NCBI GenBank assembly: GCA_017163975.1
Contig: JAFFSR010000353.1
Span: 3,836,001-3,900,000 of the forward strand
DNA length: 64,000 bases
Source: Anastatus disparis
Taxonomy: Eukaryota > Arthropoda > Insecta > Hymenoptera > Eupelmidae
Reading direction: 5' to 3'
Shown here: positions 1-11,583 of the stretch, one piece after another
Numbering within the stretch: position 1 is the stretch's first letter
How the letters are laid out: every line of letters begins with the position of its first letter
Notes under the pieces: model-generated
Seen by the model: the letters and a program-made list of their open reading frames with translations, nothing else
What the model was told of the DNA's origin: nothing
Database searches by the model: none
Translations under genes and position numbers: made by a program

Positions 1-524
1 ATATCGTGAAATTTAACTTTTAATAACTCCATCAATTTTTCATGTTTTTGAGCGTTTAAAATGTTAAATGAAATGTCTTTTTAAGAGGAGTCTAACGCTG
101 TTTGCCGATCATAAAAATATTAAAATTTCGTGATTCAACCGAGAATTAAAAGTAGGAAAAAATAATGAAAATGCCCGTTGCCTTTGGGGTTATGTGGCAA
201 AGCCCTTTCCATAAATCTAAATGTACTAGTAATTCCATGAAAGTTTAGTTCAAAACGAAGAAAATGATGTATTGTGAGTTCAATTTGGTGCAAAATTGGA
301 TTAATGACGAGTTTTCGAAAACTAGAGAAAAACCGCCAAAAAAGGGCCCATTTTTTGACCTTGTATAACCATATCTCGACATCTATTGGGGTTAGGAGAC
401 TGAAATTTGGCATGGGTTCCTAAGCTTCATAGTTCAACAAGATGCCATGGTCGATGGAAAATTCGGGAGACCCACTGCAACCACTTTTTAGGAAAAATAT
501 TAGAATAGCTCATATATATGTACA

Positions 525-530
<6 letters not shown>

Positions 531-567
<37 letters not shown>
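531..567. repeat. TA microsatellite
   Basis: An uninterrupted TA dinucleotide run is directly visible. Confidence 0.95.
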
Positions 568-570
<3 letters not shown>

Positions 571-1356
571 AATAAAAAAACGGAGCGTGGACCTTGCAAA
601 AATCATATTTTTTTATAGTAATTAGTTATTTCTTATTTGATCCATAATCACCTTTAAAAATTAGTAATAATGAAGTTCATTAACAGAAATCATTAAAAAA
701 ACCGATGTGATCGTCTTTGGGACTGGCTGGTAGAAGTGAAACTTCTTCACGAAGTTATAAAACACATAAATGTTTGTTCAATTTTTATCATTATTTTTGC
801 ACGTTGAAACAATGTAGAGAAAAGAGGGGCGCACCATCAAAAATTTTAGAGAAAGAAAAAGAGGGAAAACCGCAAGCCGATATTGCTTCCTTTATTCATT
901 CAGATTTGTATTATATATATATACTATGCATGTATACATATAATATATCTGCGCTTGACTATTTAGTACCTTGCTTTGCTGTGAAGACGCAGACGCGCCT
1001 CCTATATACATACACTTCGGTTTCATTAGTTCCGTTGCATCTAGCGTCATGAAATCAATTCTCTACCGTATAACTTTTTTAATACAACGCTTATGGGAGG
1101 TGTATACCATCGGTAAAGAAGTTTCATTTCAGAAATTAAGAAGTGTGCGACTTGCGAAAATAATAAGTATTTTTTTATTAGAATTAGTTATTTTTAAATT
1201 GATTTATTAATAATTTTAAAAAATAGTAATATAATTATATACTAATAATAATAATACTAATTATTGAAAAAACAAATTTAGGTATATGTTATTATGATTG
1301 TCAACAAAGTGCGTGGTAACCAAAAAAATAATTTTTTAAAACTAAATATTTCTTAC

Positions 1357-1505
1357 TAGGTGATTTTTTAGATCCTTTTGATGGAGTCTTGCTTGTTTCA
1401 CGATTTTCTACTTCCTTTGTAGGAGTTTTTCCTGTTCTCTGATTACTATTACTTAATGTTGAAGTATTTATAGCTTTACGTGAACCATTTAAGCTTGTAT
1501 TGGTA
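1357..1505 (-). CDS. weak candidate internal exon, Ser/Thr/Lys-rich
   Basis: On the minus strand an open stretch of about 49 codons is rich in Ser, Thr, Lys and Pro and includes KTPTKEVENRETSKTPSKG. It is bounded by an acceptor-like TTTTAG at 1506-1511 and a donor-like GTAAG at 1352-1356. The frame also stays open past both sites, so the splice sites are not forced by stops. I recognise no domain. It could be an exon of an unknown gene transcribed opposite to ash1, or chance in AT-rich DNA. Confidence is low. Confidence 0.22.
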
Positions 1506-2169
1506 CTAAAACTATAAAAGATTATTATTGGAAAAATATTTTATAAAATATAGGCAGATATATCCAATATATAGATAAAACAAAGAATATATATGTATAC
1601 ATATATTTGAATTCGTATTTATATCACACTGGTTGCTGTTGATGCCACTAATATAGATTTTTTTTTTATTTCTCTTTCTTCTTTTTTTCAAACCCATTTC
1701 TTCCCAAAAACCCAAATTTGGAAGCAACTTTTGCACCGAACGTCGTAAAAAGATTTTGAAACAAGTCGATTTCGATAGATTTTGACCTCCTCCTTCAATT
1801 TCCGTAAGTTAAATTAGCCTTGAATGACGAAAAAAAAGTTATAGCTATTTAAACAACAAAAATGCCCATTTTTTTGAAATTTTTTTCATAAAAATCGTAT
1901 TTTTTGACCTAGTAAAAGGCAACGCATCATTTTTGAAGATTCTATTTGCGTATTTCTTAGTAGACCGCTCAATTCCCGTTGGAATTGTTTAAGAAACAAA
2001 ATGGTAGCTTCAATATAGTGCCTGAAAGTTGTAATTTTTCATTTTTCCAAAAACATCGATTATTTTGACGTTATGCGCGCGTAAATCAGTATAAAATGAG
2101 TGAAAACATGAATTTTGTTCAGAATGTTAATATTAAAATTTATGAATTTCTAGCATTCAAAAATACACT

Positions 2170-2811
2170 GAGAAGTAGAATGCATTGCATTCGGGTCTCG
2201 GATTTTCTTCCAACTTTGGGATGTTTTTCTTACATAAGATCATAAAAAAGCCGCGTCCATTCGGTTTTTTTTAAGTTATTAGTAATTTTGTCTGTTTTGC
2301 TAGAAAATTTGCATCTGCTTTATAGTTTTATAGTTTTCGAACTACTTATTTTCTAAGGTTTTTACTAATTGAATATTAAAGTTGAGATTAAAACCTTTTA
2401 ATTAGAAAAAAAGTGTCCAAAAAACTTAAGTTGTTCAAAAGTTATGAAGGGGTGAAAATTAAAATGGAATTCAGACTAAAATGCAGCATTTATTTTCCAT
2501 GCATATTTTCAGCTAAATATTTGCGCTATTTCTATTTCCTCATAACTTCTAAGCAACTTGAGCTTTCTGAAAACGTTTTTTTTTTTCAATCAAAAGGTTT
2601 TAATTCCAACTTTAATATGCAATTAGTAAAAACCTTACAGAATAAGTAGTTCGAAACCTAAAACCATAAAGTAGATGCAAACATCTCAATAAAACAGATA
2701 AAACTGCTCATAACTCGGCAAAAATGGAGCGTTGGACCAAAAGGACGTGGCTTTCTTCATGATTTTAAATTAGAAAAAAATCCGAGACTCAAATGCGATG
2801 CACTCTTTTTG
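2170..2811. mobile_element. palindromic non-autonomous element, copy 1
   Basis: Two arms of about 300 bp are imperfect inverted copies of each other. The left arm holds GCATTGCATTCGGGTCTCGG and the right arm holds its complement near 2780-2800. The inner parts also pair: the AAGGTTTTTACTAATTG region with its complement near 2625. It is clearly the same family as 38306-38981, whose tips are better kept. No coding capacity is visible. It resembles a MITE or foldback element. Confidence 0.8.
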
Positions 2812-3092
2812 TAAGCATAGCGAAGTATCTCCAGCTCAACTTTGCTAATTTTTTTACCCTTCTTTCGTCTTTGATTGCGTAACGACCTTTGATATTTCTG
2901 GTCAAATCAACAAAAAAATGTTGTCAATTAGGTCGAGGAAAACCTCCATTATTTTTGGTGTCAGTAATCATGACGGTCACAAAATCTTATATATTTCAAA
3001 AAAAAAATTTTTTTTGTATTTTTTTAAAGAGACGGTTATAATTATTCACCGCTTGGTGGCACTGCGGTTAGGCGAGATAAAAATGTAAAAAA

Positions 3093-3492
3093 TTTTTTAC
3101 ACAGCGATTTACAATTTACTGAGACAATAATATACCTTTAATGTTATCAATAACTCTAGCCATGTATATGTAGAATAATTATTCATGCTAATCTTGGTTA
3201 AAAAGTCCAAAATATTTCTATAAAGCAAAAAATGCTGCGCGTGGTAGAGCTGATTTAAACATGTGTATTTTTCTTAAGTATGACAGTAAAGTAATACTAC
3301 ACAATGATGAATACATATACATGCTTACGCCTGCTCTATATCGCGCTGCATTCATCGCTTTATAAAAATATTTTGGACTTTTCAAACAAGATTAGCATGA
3401 TCAATTATTCTATATAGATATGGCTAGAGTTATTGACAACATTAGAGGTATATTATTGTTTTGGTAAATTGTAAACCTGTGTGTAAATAATA
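3093..3492. mobile_element. AT-rich foldback element
   Basis: The arms near 3093-3260 and 3330-3492 are inverted copies. TTTACAATTTA near 3107 pairs with TAAATTGTAAA near 3464, and CTAATCTTG near 3190 pairs with CAAGATTAG near 3387. The loop holds CG-containing sequence around 3235-3345. There is no ORF. A CA microsatellite follows about 135 bp downstream. Confidence 0.7.
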
Positions 3493-3623
3493 TTTCATAT
3501 CCTTCTCTCACCTGCAGCTTCACTAAACGTCGAATGGTACCGACCTCTTGAATACAAATGTATTTTATGGTTAATGTCTACCCATACCTATATATTTATA
3601 AGTATATTTACTTCATAAGACAT

Positions 3624-3626
<3 letters not shown>

Positions 3627-3669
<43 letters not shown>

Positions 3670-3679
3670 ACACACACAC
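3627..3679. repeat. CA microsatellite
   Basis: A CA run with a few CG interruptions is directly visible. Confidence 0.95.
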
Positions 3680-4317
3680 TACAGCCGCCATATACTAAAA
3701 AGTAAAGTCAGATGTGCTTATAACGTCACAATTGGCAATGAAAGAAGTGAAATGATCTTTGACAATATATTAATTATTAAAACATGATTATCATCTAAAG
3801 AATAGACATCTTGATATTAATATGTTAGCCATAACATGTTATTATTTATTGTTGTTGAGTTATTGTCAAAATATTGTTTTTGACTAGAATATACCGGTTA
3901 ATTCTGCTTGCAAACCAGAGAAGATTTCTACCAGGGAACTGGACATTCTTAGTTTTTGTTAGAATGATATAATCATTTCTTTTTAATCCTGTAATTTTAA
4001 AAAATGCTGTGAGAAAAAATGAAGCAAAAAAAAGTTTGAAATAATTTGCTATCAATATTGCCTCAGACTATCTTTAAAAATAATTTGGAAGACCTTGAAC
4101 ACCCATATTCTAAAAATTTTTAAATTATAGCAAAAATGTTCTGAAATCCAGTATGACAAGCGAACTATGTTATTTTGTTCAGAATGCAAAGGATATTTTT
4201 GCAAAATATGCTTCGATTTCATTCATAAAGTTACTTGAATTTACTACATTCGTAACTTAATATGCCACTAAAAGCTTATGAGAATGAAAAAAGTTAAAAA
4301 AATAGTATATTTTGCGT
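3680..4317. other. no gene recognised
   Basis: AT-rich sequence with short unconvincing frames. I see no repeats or motifs I can assign. Confidence 0.5.
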
Positions 4318-4420
4318 CAAGGCCGCAAAACGTATCATTCTTGGCGAGTGCATGCTGAGGGGCCAAGCGTAGCGAGGCCGCTCCAGCTGCATGAGCAAGA
4401 ATGATACGTTTGTGGCCGTG
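4318..4420. repeat. GC-rich hairpin unit in AT-rich DNA
   Basis: An imperfect inverted repeat: AACGTATCATTCTTG near 4329 pairs with CAAGAATGATACGTT near 4396, and the outer GGCCGC pairs with GTGGCC. A second compact GC-rich stretch (GCTGGGGCGGAGCCCCCCC) follows near 4462. The base composition contrasts sharply with its surroundings, suggesting a small inserted element. Its family is not known to me. Confidence 0.65.
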
Positions 4421-5302
4421 ACTGCATATACTTTTTTTTGTCTAAAGGCCGCTAAGCGGAAGCTGGGGCGGAGCCCCCCCGCCTATAAAAAAAATAATTC
4501 ATAATTCTTAAAATATAAAAGAATTTTATATGTATAATATGAATTTTTTTATTATATAATTAATAAAAAAATTCAATTATAAATAATAAATAACTAATAA
4601 TTCTTTAAACACAATAAAATTAATATAATAAAAAAAATTCGATTATAAAAACCACTAATAATTTTTAAAATATTAAATTAAAATTAAACAAAAATACAAT
4701 AAAATATAAAATGAAGCTAAACTATAAAAATTATAACTAAAAAATATTTAAAAAAAAAAGAAAAAGTTTAAAAAAAATAAAATTAAAAAAAATCGATTAT
4801 AAAAACAACTAATAATTGTGAAAATATAATATTAAAATTAAACAAAAATAAAACAAAGCTAAACTATAAAAATTATAATTCAAAAATATTTAAAAAAGAA
4901 AAAAAAGTTTTAACACGCGAAACTTGTAACTATGTCTTTCTCTCGCTCTTTCCTTTTCTTTCATAATACACATATATTAAGTCTAAGTTATTCGTTAACG
5001 TATACCCAGTATAGTATATGTGAGAAAAGGATAGCGATATTAGGGAGAGCGAGCAGTTCATTAAGTTCAATTCCAAGAATCGCTACGTCGAGAACATTTT
5101 TCTGCGAATTTTTATTAAAATAAGACATTGGATATACATCTTTCTTTTGCGACCTAGGACAAGAATAAACTATTTTGTGCTCCGTATACAGGACACAAAA
5201 ATTCATTTTGCGGCCTGAGGATAAAAAAAAATTTTTTTAACTAGATGAAAAACATAATTAAAAAGTTAAAAAAAAGATTCTTTAAAGGGCGATTTTTGAA
5301 CC
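4421..5302. other. no gene; degenerate AT-rich repeats
   Basis: Between about 4490 and 4910 near-copies of a short AT-rich motif recur (for example ACTAATAATT, and AAACTATAAAAATTATAA twice), suggesting an eroded tandem array. No coding signal is seen. Confidence 0.55.
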
Positions 5303-5465
5303 CAAAATGAAATGACACCTTTTTTCAACATTAAATGAAATGCCACCTTTTTTCAACATTAAATGAAATGACACCTTTTTTAAATTTTAAATAAAATGAC
5401 ACCTTTCTTCAACCAAAATTGAAATGACACCTCTCTACAACCAAAAATAAAATGACACCTTCTTC
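5303..5465. repeat. minisatellite, ~36 bp unit, about 5 copies
   Basis: The phrase AAATGACACCTTTTTTCAAC recurs about five times with small changes (GCCACC, GACACCTC). The unit is 30-37 bp. No coding function is apparent. Confidence 0.85.
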
Positions 5466-6601
5466 CCTACGACCGCCGACATGCACAAATACATAGCAAC
5501 ATAAAACCAAAAAGAGAATTTAATAAACTCTTTTTAATAACTATAATAAATTCATTACAAAATAAAATAAACATACAAAATGAATTCAGTACGCGATATT
5601 ATTATTAGCAAAAAAATTTAATAGAATGATATGCTAAAAATGAATAAATTAGAAAATCTCTTCGGTAAGAGAGAGAGAGATGAAGATAAAGTGGGCCGTG
5701 GTGTTAACTATCTTCTCAGTGCGTAAGTATGCTTGTATGCATCCAATCAGGTAAACATTGTTTCCATATTTAAGTCATAAATAGGTGAAATATTGAAGAA
5801 AATAAGGTGGGACAGTATATGGATTGAAAATAAATGTCATTTGGTGAAATGCACAGAATTTAATAAAAAATTTTAAGTAATTAGATAATGGGGAATAATT
5901 TAACCACCTTTTTTTGAATGAATATTTATTTTTTATATGTAGTATGTATATTTTAAGTATGCATATTTATTGTTTTATAAAAATTATATATCAAATTAAT
6001 AATTTTTTGTTATAATAAAAATTTTAGATGGTAGCGACAAGTTGATTTTGGGAAAGATGAAAACTAAATATTTCAAAAAGAGGCAGCATTGTGCTCTATA
6101 ACTCTGTAGATCATCTATTTTAGTTGTCTGGAATCTACTTATAAAATTTGGTCTAAATCTATGACCTCAAAGAGAAACACTTTCCTTGAAAAATAGATCA
6201 ATTTCTATCCTTAAGCTTATGCTAACGAGCTTTTTAATGAATATTTTTTCATTAAATATATTCTATTTTAACAAAATATAACTCTTAACTGTACATTACA
6301 ATACAAGTGCCCTCTCTGCGCTCGGACGATAACTCTGGCCGTGTAATAAAATACCACTAAGGTCACGAGTATCGTACACTATTTTGTATCACGTGGGACA
6401 TAAATCCGCCAAAATGAATCTGTACTCTTCAAAATCAGTAATAAACAAAAACTATGCACTCCACGAGCTGTAATTCAAAAAATAAAAGCAAAAACTATAA
6501 AAAACCAAATACTATGCATCCTGTGAAAGAGAAACCGTAAAAAAAGAAACGAAAACTATAAAACTAAACACTCCATGAATAATAGATCGGAAAAGAAAAA
6601 A
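5466..6601. other. no gene recognised
   Basis: AT-rich sequence without a recognisable gene. GA-rich tracts lie near 5665. A slightly GC-richer patch lies at 6300-6420. Confidence 0.5.
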
Positions 6602-7233
6602 AACGCTCTCAAGTGCTTTGGCGCAATGCTTTCTCATAGAGCTCATTGAATTGAGTAATTTTATTTTATTTTTTTAAATGTAATTTAAATGTAAAATACA
6701 ATTTATATTAAAAAAAATTAGTGAATGTGAGAGAGTGATTAGAAAATAGGAAGAAAGAGACAAGGATAGATAAAAATAGGGTAAAAATGAGGAATAATCT
6801 GAGATAGAAGGACAGAGAGAAAGTGAGGAAATAAGAAAAGAGTTAGTAAAAGCGTTAAATCAAAAATCAAAAGAAGTGATCAAAGAGCTACGCTAAGATA
6901 ATTATTTTTTTAAAGCTTGTTTTATAAAGGCAGTAGCAAATAACTTGTACACAAATTTTAGAGCAAATCTATCGAGTCGTTTACGTAAAATGGGAAAAAA
7001 ATAAAAAATAAAAATCTTTTAAAATAATTTTTTTAATTTTCTAAAATTAAAACTATGCTGAGGAAATCGGTTTTAGAAAGTCATTCTTCTTTTGGCAGCT
7101 GCAAATTCATCAAGTAACTTACGTAAAACACCAAAAAAATGAGAAATCGAAAATTCTTTAAAAATTCTTAAAATGGCTCTACAAAAAAAACTACTTTATA
7201 AAAACCAATTTTTAATAGCTTCCCGCCTACTTA

Positions 7234-7868
7234 CAAGGAGAGCACCCCACCTCCGGGAAACGGATTTGGCTGAAACTGCAGGATATGATTTCTTGATGAA
7301 AAAAAATGAACCAGTGTTTTTTCTTTTCGTCGAATGGGCCCCCTAGAGAAGGATATAGACATTTTTTCAAAAGTATGGTAAATAAAAGCCTTTATAAGAA
7401 CTTAAATAATTAGTGAAATAAGACTTTTACAAAAAAATGCATAAAAAATAAAATGAAGCACGAATTCAATGCTTTGATTTAAGCTTTGTTGCATTAAAAA
7501 AGATTCTCTTGTTCGAAATTCTTCTCTTATTCTTAATTAAATATTACCACGTATTTACTTGATATTTTTAGCATATAAAATATGATCAATTTTTAACGTT
7601 ATTTCATTAACATATTTCTATCGCCTGTAACTTTTGAACCACTTAAGATTTTTTAATGATACAAAGCTTAAATTAAAACATTTAATTCATGCTTCATTTT
7701 ATCTTTCATGCATTTTTTTGTTAGAGTCTTAGTTCTTTGGTTATTTAAATTCTTATAAAGGCTCTTATTCACCGTATTTTTGAAAAAATGTCTATATCCT
7801 TGTGTAGGGGGCCTATTCAACGAAAATAAAAAACACGGGCTCATTTTTTTTCATCAAAAAATCATATT
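7234..7868. mobile_element. palindromic element (CAAGGAGAG family), nested in the array
   Basis: The left tip CAAGGAGAG matches the tip at 38306. The arms pair: GGATATAGACATTTTTTCAA near 7350 with its complement near 7779, and GAAGCACGAATTCAAT near 7455 with its near-complement near 7676. The right tip of about 35 bp is missing. The other array copy (near 31361-31376) shows the site without the element (AAGTAGGCGGGAAGC, inverse orientation). The insertion therefore lies after CGCCTACTTA. Confidence 0.75.
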
Positions 7869-8091
7869 TAAAAATGCTCTAAAATTAAAACTATGCTAAA
7901 AAATCAATTTTTGAAAATTTCCCTTCTTTTGGCAGTCGCAAATAATTTCCCTGCAAATTTCATAACAAATCTATCGAGTACTTTACGTAAAATAAAAAAA
8001 AAATAAGAAAAGAAGAATCGAAATTTTTTTTCGCTATTCTAACTCTAAAATGGCAATTCCGTTGTTTCTTTCTGGCTCTTATGGCGAAAAA

Positions 8092-8214
8092 TAAACTACG
8101 CAACTAGTATGGAAAGGCTTTTTTAAGAAACTCGTTACGACCCTCACATTTGGCTCAGGCCGTAAACTTCTCGTTTCGTAAATAAAGCCTTTCCATACTC
8201 GTTACGTAATGTAC
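8092..8214. mobile_element. small foldback MITE (ACGCAACTAGT family)
   Basis: The left arm ACGCAACTAGTATGGAAAGG pairs with the right arm CCTTTCCATACTCGTTACGT. The same tip, TACATTACGCAACTAGTGCG, starts a larger insertion at 35015. The interior is GC-richer than the array around it. There is no coding capacity. Confidence 0.75.
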
Positions 8215-9209
8215 TATAAAAATCTTTAAACTTCTTTAAAATCGTAACCACACTAAGAATTTTTATTTTCAAAAGCTCATTTTCTTCAGACGATAGCGAA
8301 TTGATTGTATAAAAATTTTGGAGAAAAATTATAGTATGGTTTACGCAAAATAGAAAATAAATAAAAAATAAAAATTTTTTTGTAAATTTTTAGCATGCTC
8401 TAAAATTAAAACTGCGCTGAGAAAATTAGTTTTCCAAAGCTTGCTTCCTTCATACAGTAGCGAATAACTTGCATACAAATTTTGGAGCAAATCTATTGAA
8501 TAGTTTTCGTAAAATAGAAAAAAAATGAAAAATAAGAAAAAAAAAATATTTTAAATGCTCTAAATTAAAAGTACGCTAAGAAAATCAGTTTCTAAAAGTT
8601 TTTCTACTTTTAGTATTCAAAAACAAATTCCATACAAATTTTCAAGCAAATTTTTAGACTAATTTACGTAAAATACCAAAAAAATGAGAAATCCAAATTT
8701 AAAAAAAAATTTTTTTAATGGCTCTGAAATTAAAACTACGTTAAGAAAACCTATTTTCAAAAGCTTCCCCTCCCCCCCCCAGTCAGACAAAATAAATTTT
8801 ATGCAAAACTGACAAAAAATCCATCGAGTAGTTCACGAGATCTAATATACGAACTAAATACGAACAATTTTTTCAAAAATTTCAAAATGCTCTATAATTA
8901 AAACTAAGCTAAGAAAATTAGTTTTGAAAAGTTTTCATTTTTTTGGCAATCGTAAATAATTTTCATGTAAATTTTAGAGTAAATTCATCAAGTAGTTATC
9001 GTAAAATTAGAAAAAAATAAAAAATCAAAATTTTTAAAAAATTTTTAAAATAGTTTTGAAATCAAAACAACGCTAAGAAAACCAATTTTAAATATTTTCC
9101 GCACGAATTAGACAAAAAAATAAATTCTATGCAAAATTTGAAGCATATCCATCGAGTAGTTTTTGAGATCCGAATGGGTAAATGAGTACACATACACACA
9201 CACATACAT

Positions 9210-11456
9210 ACAGCAATACTCTACCAGCATTGTCATTTTTTTTGTTGCTTGTGCTGCTGTTGCTGACGCATGGACGCATGAGCTTAATGCGCACTTTGCT
9301 GGGGTGTCAGTCTCGCCGCAGGAGGATAGTGAAGAGCGATTGAGAATTCTTTCTCAATGCAATGAAAGTGGGTTTACCTTTAAACCAATTAGTTTTAATG
9401 ATGTTGTTCTTGCAATTTCACATTTTTCCTCACAGACTTGTGGTGAGGATGGCATTCCGCAAAGCGTGATAGTTAAAGCTTTACCATTTATTGGTGAACA
9501 TCTTGTGACTCTGTTCAACTCCTCTTTTGCACGGGGGGTCTTCCCTTGCCGTTGGAAGCAAGCACGTATTATACCATTGAAAAAGTGTGCTGCACCTAAG
9601 CAACCAAAAGATTTTAGGCCTATAGCCATCTTATGTTTTCTTTCAAAGGTTCTTGAGAAGATCGCCCATGACCAACTGCAGGAGTACATTACATCCAAAA
9701 AATTGCTCGATCCTATGCAGACGGGCTTCAGGAAAAACCATTCTACGCAGACTGCTGTACTTAAGCTTACAGACGATATAAGGTCAGGTCTAGACAGGAA
9801 ACTTGTCACGTTACTGCTACTTTTTGACTTTAGTAAGGCATTCGACACGATCTCTCCCTCCAAACTTCTTGGCTTAGATCGATGGGGTTCTCCAGGGCCG
9901 CACTCGGATGGATTAACTCCTATTTATCAGGTAGGAAACAAATGGTTTCCACACATTTAAAGGAGGAATCGAATTGGCTAACAACCAATCTAGGAGTACC
10001 TCAGGGTTCGGTGCTGGGGCCTCTGTTGTTTTGTCTTTACATAAATGACGTACGTGACGCACTGGACTCTGGTTGCGTCGGGCATCTGCTGTATGCGGAT
10101 GATCTTCAAATTTATACACAGGTCCCTTATGATGATGTGGACGAGGGGATTCGTATTTTACAGAGGGCGGCCCGGGCGGTGTCGGGGTGGGCTGCTGGTG
10201 TTTCTCTCACTTTGAATGCTAGTAAAACAAAAGCGATCGTCTTTGGAAGTAATCGTTTTATTAAAAATTTTTATTCAGGTGAGCCAAGGACGATTGACCT
10301 GGGGAGCGGTATCGGTATTCCTTTCTCTGACACCGTTACGAGCCTTGGTGTTGTACTCGACTCTAAACTGTCGTGGGAACCGCATATTAATATGTTGACT
10401 AAAAAATTCAATAGAGTGATTTATAGCCTGCGGTTTTTCCGTCGGTACACCACTGAGGCTCTGCGTAAGCAGCTCGCAACCGCCCTGCTGTTTCCACATC
10501 TTGATTACTGCTCAGTGGTTTTGCTCGATGCTTCGCAGGAGTTACGAAGGCGGCTACAGACAATGCAAAATTTATGTGTGAGATATGTATTAGGCGTGAG
10601 AATGGGTGATCACATCTCTCCCCATAGACATGCTTTGGGTTGGCTACGTACTGATTCGAGGAGACAGTATTTTATGGCTGTACTTATGTACAAAATCGTA
10701 CGTATGAATACTCCCGAATATCTAGTGGGTCTCTTCACTAGATATATACCCAGAGCGACCACTAGGGGTGAGATTAAAGATCTTGCGGTGCCCTTCATGC
10801 GCACTGAGACTGGAAGAAATTCCTTTCAAGTTCAAGGTGCGCATTTTTGGAACTCCCTACCTGCTGATATTAAAAATCTTCCATCAATCAGCAGGTTTAA
10901 AGCCGCTCTGAGGAGGTTTTTACTCGACCTCGATTAAACAGTATTATTTTCGGACTATATCATATGTGTTAATTTATTATGTGATGTACCCTTTATAGAT
11001 TTAAGGCATGATTGTATTTATTGGCATGTATGTAGGATGTGTGTGCATAGAGTGAATGATTATATTTTTATCAGATTGACTTGTATATTACTGTACATTC
11101 AACTTTGCTGTGATTTTAACTTACTGTAAACTGCTGATATTTCGACTGCGCTCTTTACACGCTTGATTTTATGTAATTATTTTGACTGATAGATATTGAG
11201 ACTGATTTTTAACTATATTATTTATACTTTTTGCGTGTATTTATTCGTGTTATCTGTGATATCACTTTTATTTAATTTATTGACTTACTACTACAGTATT
11301 ACTATCTCTATTATGTTTTATGACTGTGATATCATACTGTACTATTTTGATTTTATATGTGCAAGGCTATTTAAAGTATTTTTATGTATTTTTTCAACTT
11401 TATTTGTAATTTTTACGCTTTTTTGTAATTATAATACAAAATAAACAATATCTAAT
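9210..11456 (+). mobile_element. 5'-truncated CR1-like LINE, copy 1
   Basis: The element holds RT and C-terminal coding sequence (listed separately), about 500 bp of 3' UTR, and a 3' end near AATAAACAATATCTAATCTA. It sits inside the CA-rich stretch of array element copy A: CACATACATACAG on the left, CTACAGACATTTTCC on the right. The uninterrupted version of this site is seen in copy C near 47100. The endonuclease region is missing. Confidence 0.75.
9262..10937 (+). pseudogene. LINE reverse transcriptase (CR1/Jockey group), frameshifted
   Basis: The encoded protein would copy LINE RNA into DNA at the target site. Visible motifs in order are RWKQARIIPLKK and FRPIAILCFLSKVLEK, RT motif A LLLLFDFSKAFDT, motif B GVPQGSVLGPLLF, catalytic motif C LLYADDLQIY, then a C-terminal region with HFWNSLPADIKN and ending in LLDLD. 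A four-base deletion at about 9870, seen by comparison with the second copy at 57110-57140, shifts the frame, so the protein is in two pieces (up to about 9870, then 9882-10937). The N-terminal APE endonuclease is absent. The RT catalytic residues are intact. The group assignment is from motif style; a finer clade is not claimed. Confidence 0.85.
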
Positions 11457-11583
11457 CTAACCTACAGACATTTTCCAAAAACTACTTTTTTTGACTCCAT
11501 GAGTACAAATATGCACAAATTAGTGAAAAAATAGAAAAATAATTTTTTTATCGATACAATGCTTTATCTATGAGAAAGCAAAA

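Larger units (their letters stand above)
1..2169. other. no gene recognised; AT-rich repeats
   Basis: I see no convincing gene here apart from one weak exon candidate listed separately. Open frames are short, low in complexity and lack family motifs. The stretch holds a TA array near 531-567 and T-rich low-complexity sequence. Confidence 0.6.
6890..9170. repeat. decayed tandem array, ~155-170 bp unit
   Basis: The phrase AATTAAAACTACGCTAAGAA and close variants recurs near 8403, 8558, 8722, 8889 and 9055, about 155-167 bp apart, and less regularly near 7045 and 7878. Each unit also contains an ATCTATCGAGTAGTTTACGT-like phrase. Units differ from each other by many changes, so the array is old. 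It is interrupted by nested elements at 7234 and 8092. Confidence 0.8.
6602..11583. mobile_element. TIR element with internal tandem array, copy A
   Basis: The left tip carries GCAATGCTTTCTCATAGAG near 6624. The right tip, in inverse orientation, carries CTATGAGAAAGC near 11568. The body is a decayed tandem array of roughly 165 bp units (6890-9170). A second copy lies inverted at 30740-32020 and gives the same two tips, which supports these limits. A third, truncated copy is at 46880-47226. A CR1-like LINE, a palindromic element and a foldback element are nested inside. The element's own body encodes no recognisable protein, so it is probably non-autonomous. Confidence 0.75.

Noticed and set aside
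717..1210. Overlapping open frames of 80-111 codons
   Set aside because: They are Tyr/Ile-rich translations of AT-rich DNA without family motifs, and they overlap each other in different frames.
5303..5465. A CRISPR array
   Set aside because: Repeats directly abut without unique spacers and the context is eukaryotic, so it is a minisatellite.
9354..9863. Open frame of 169 codons on the minus strand
   Set aside because: It is the antisense shadow of the LINE RT coding region.
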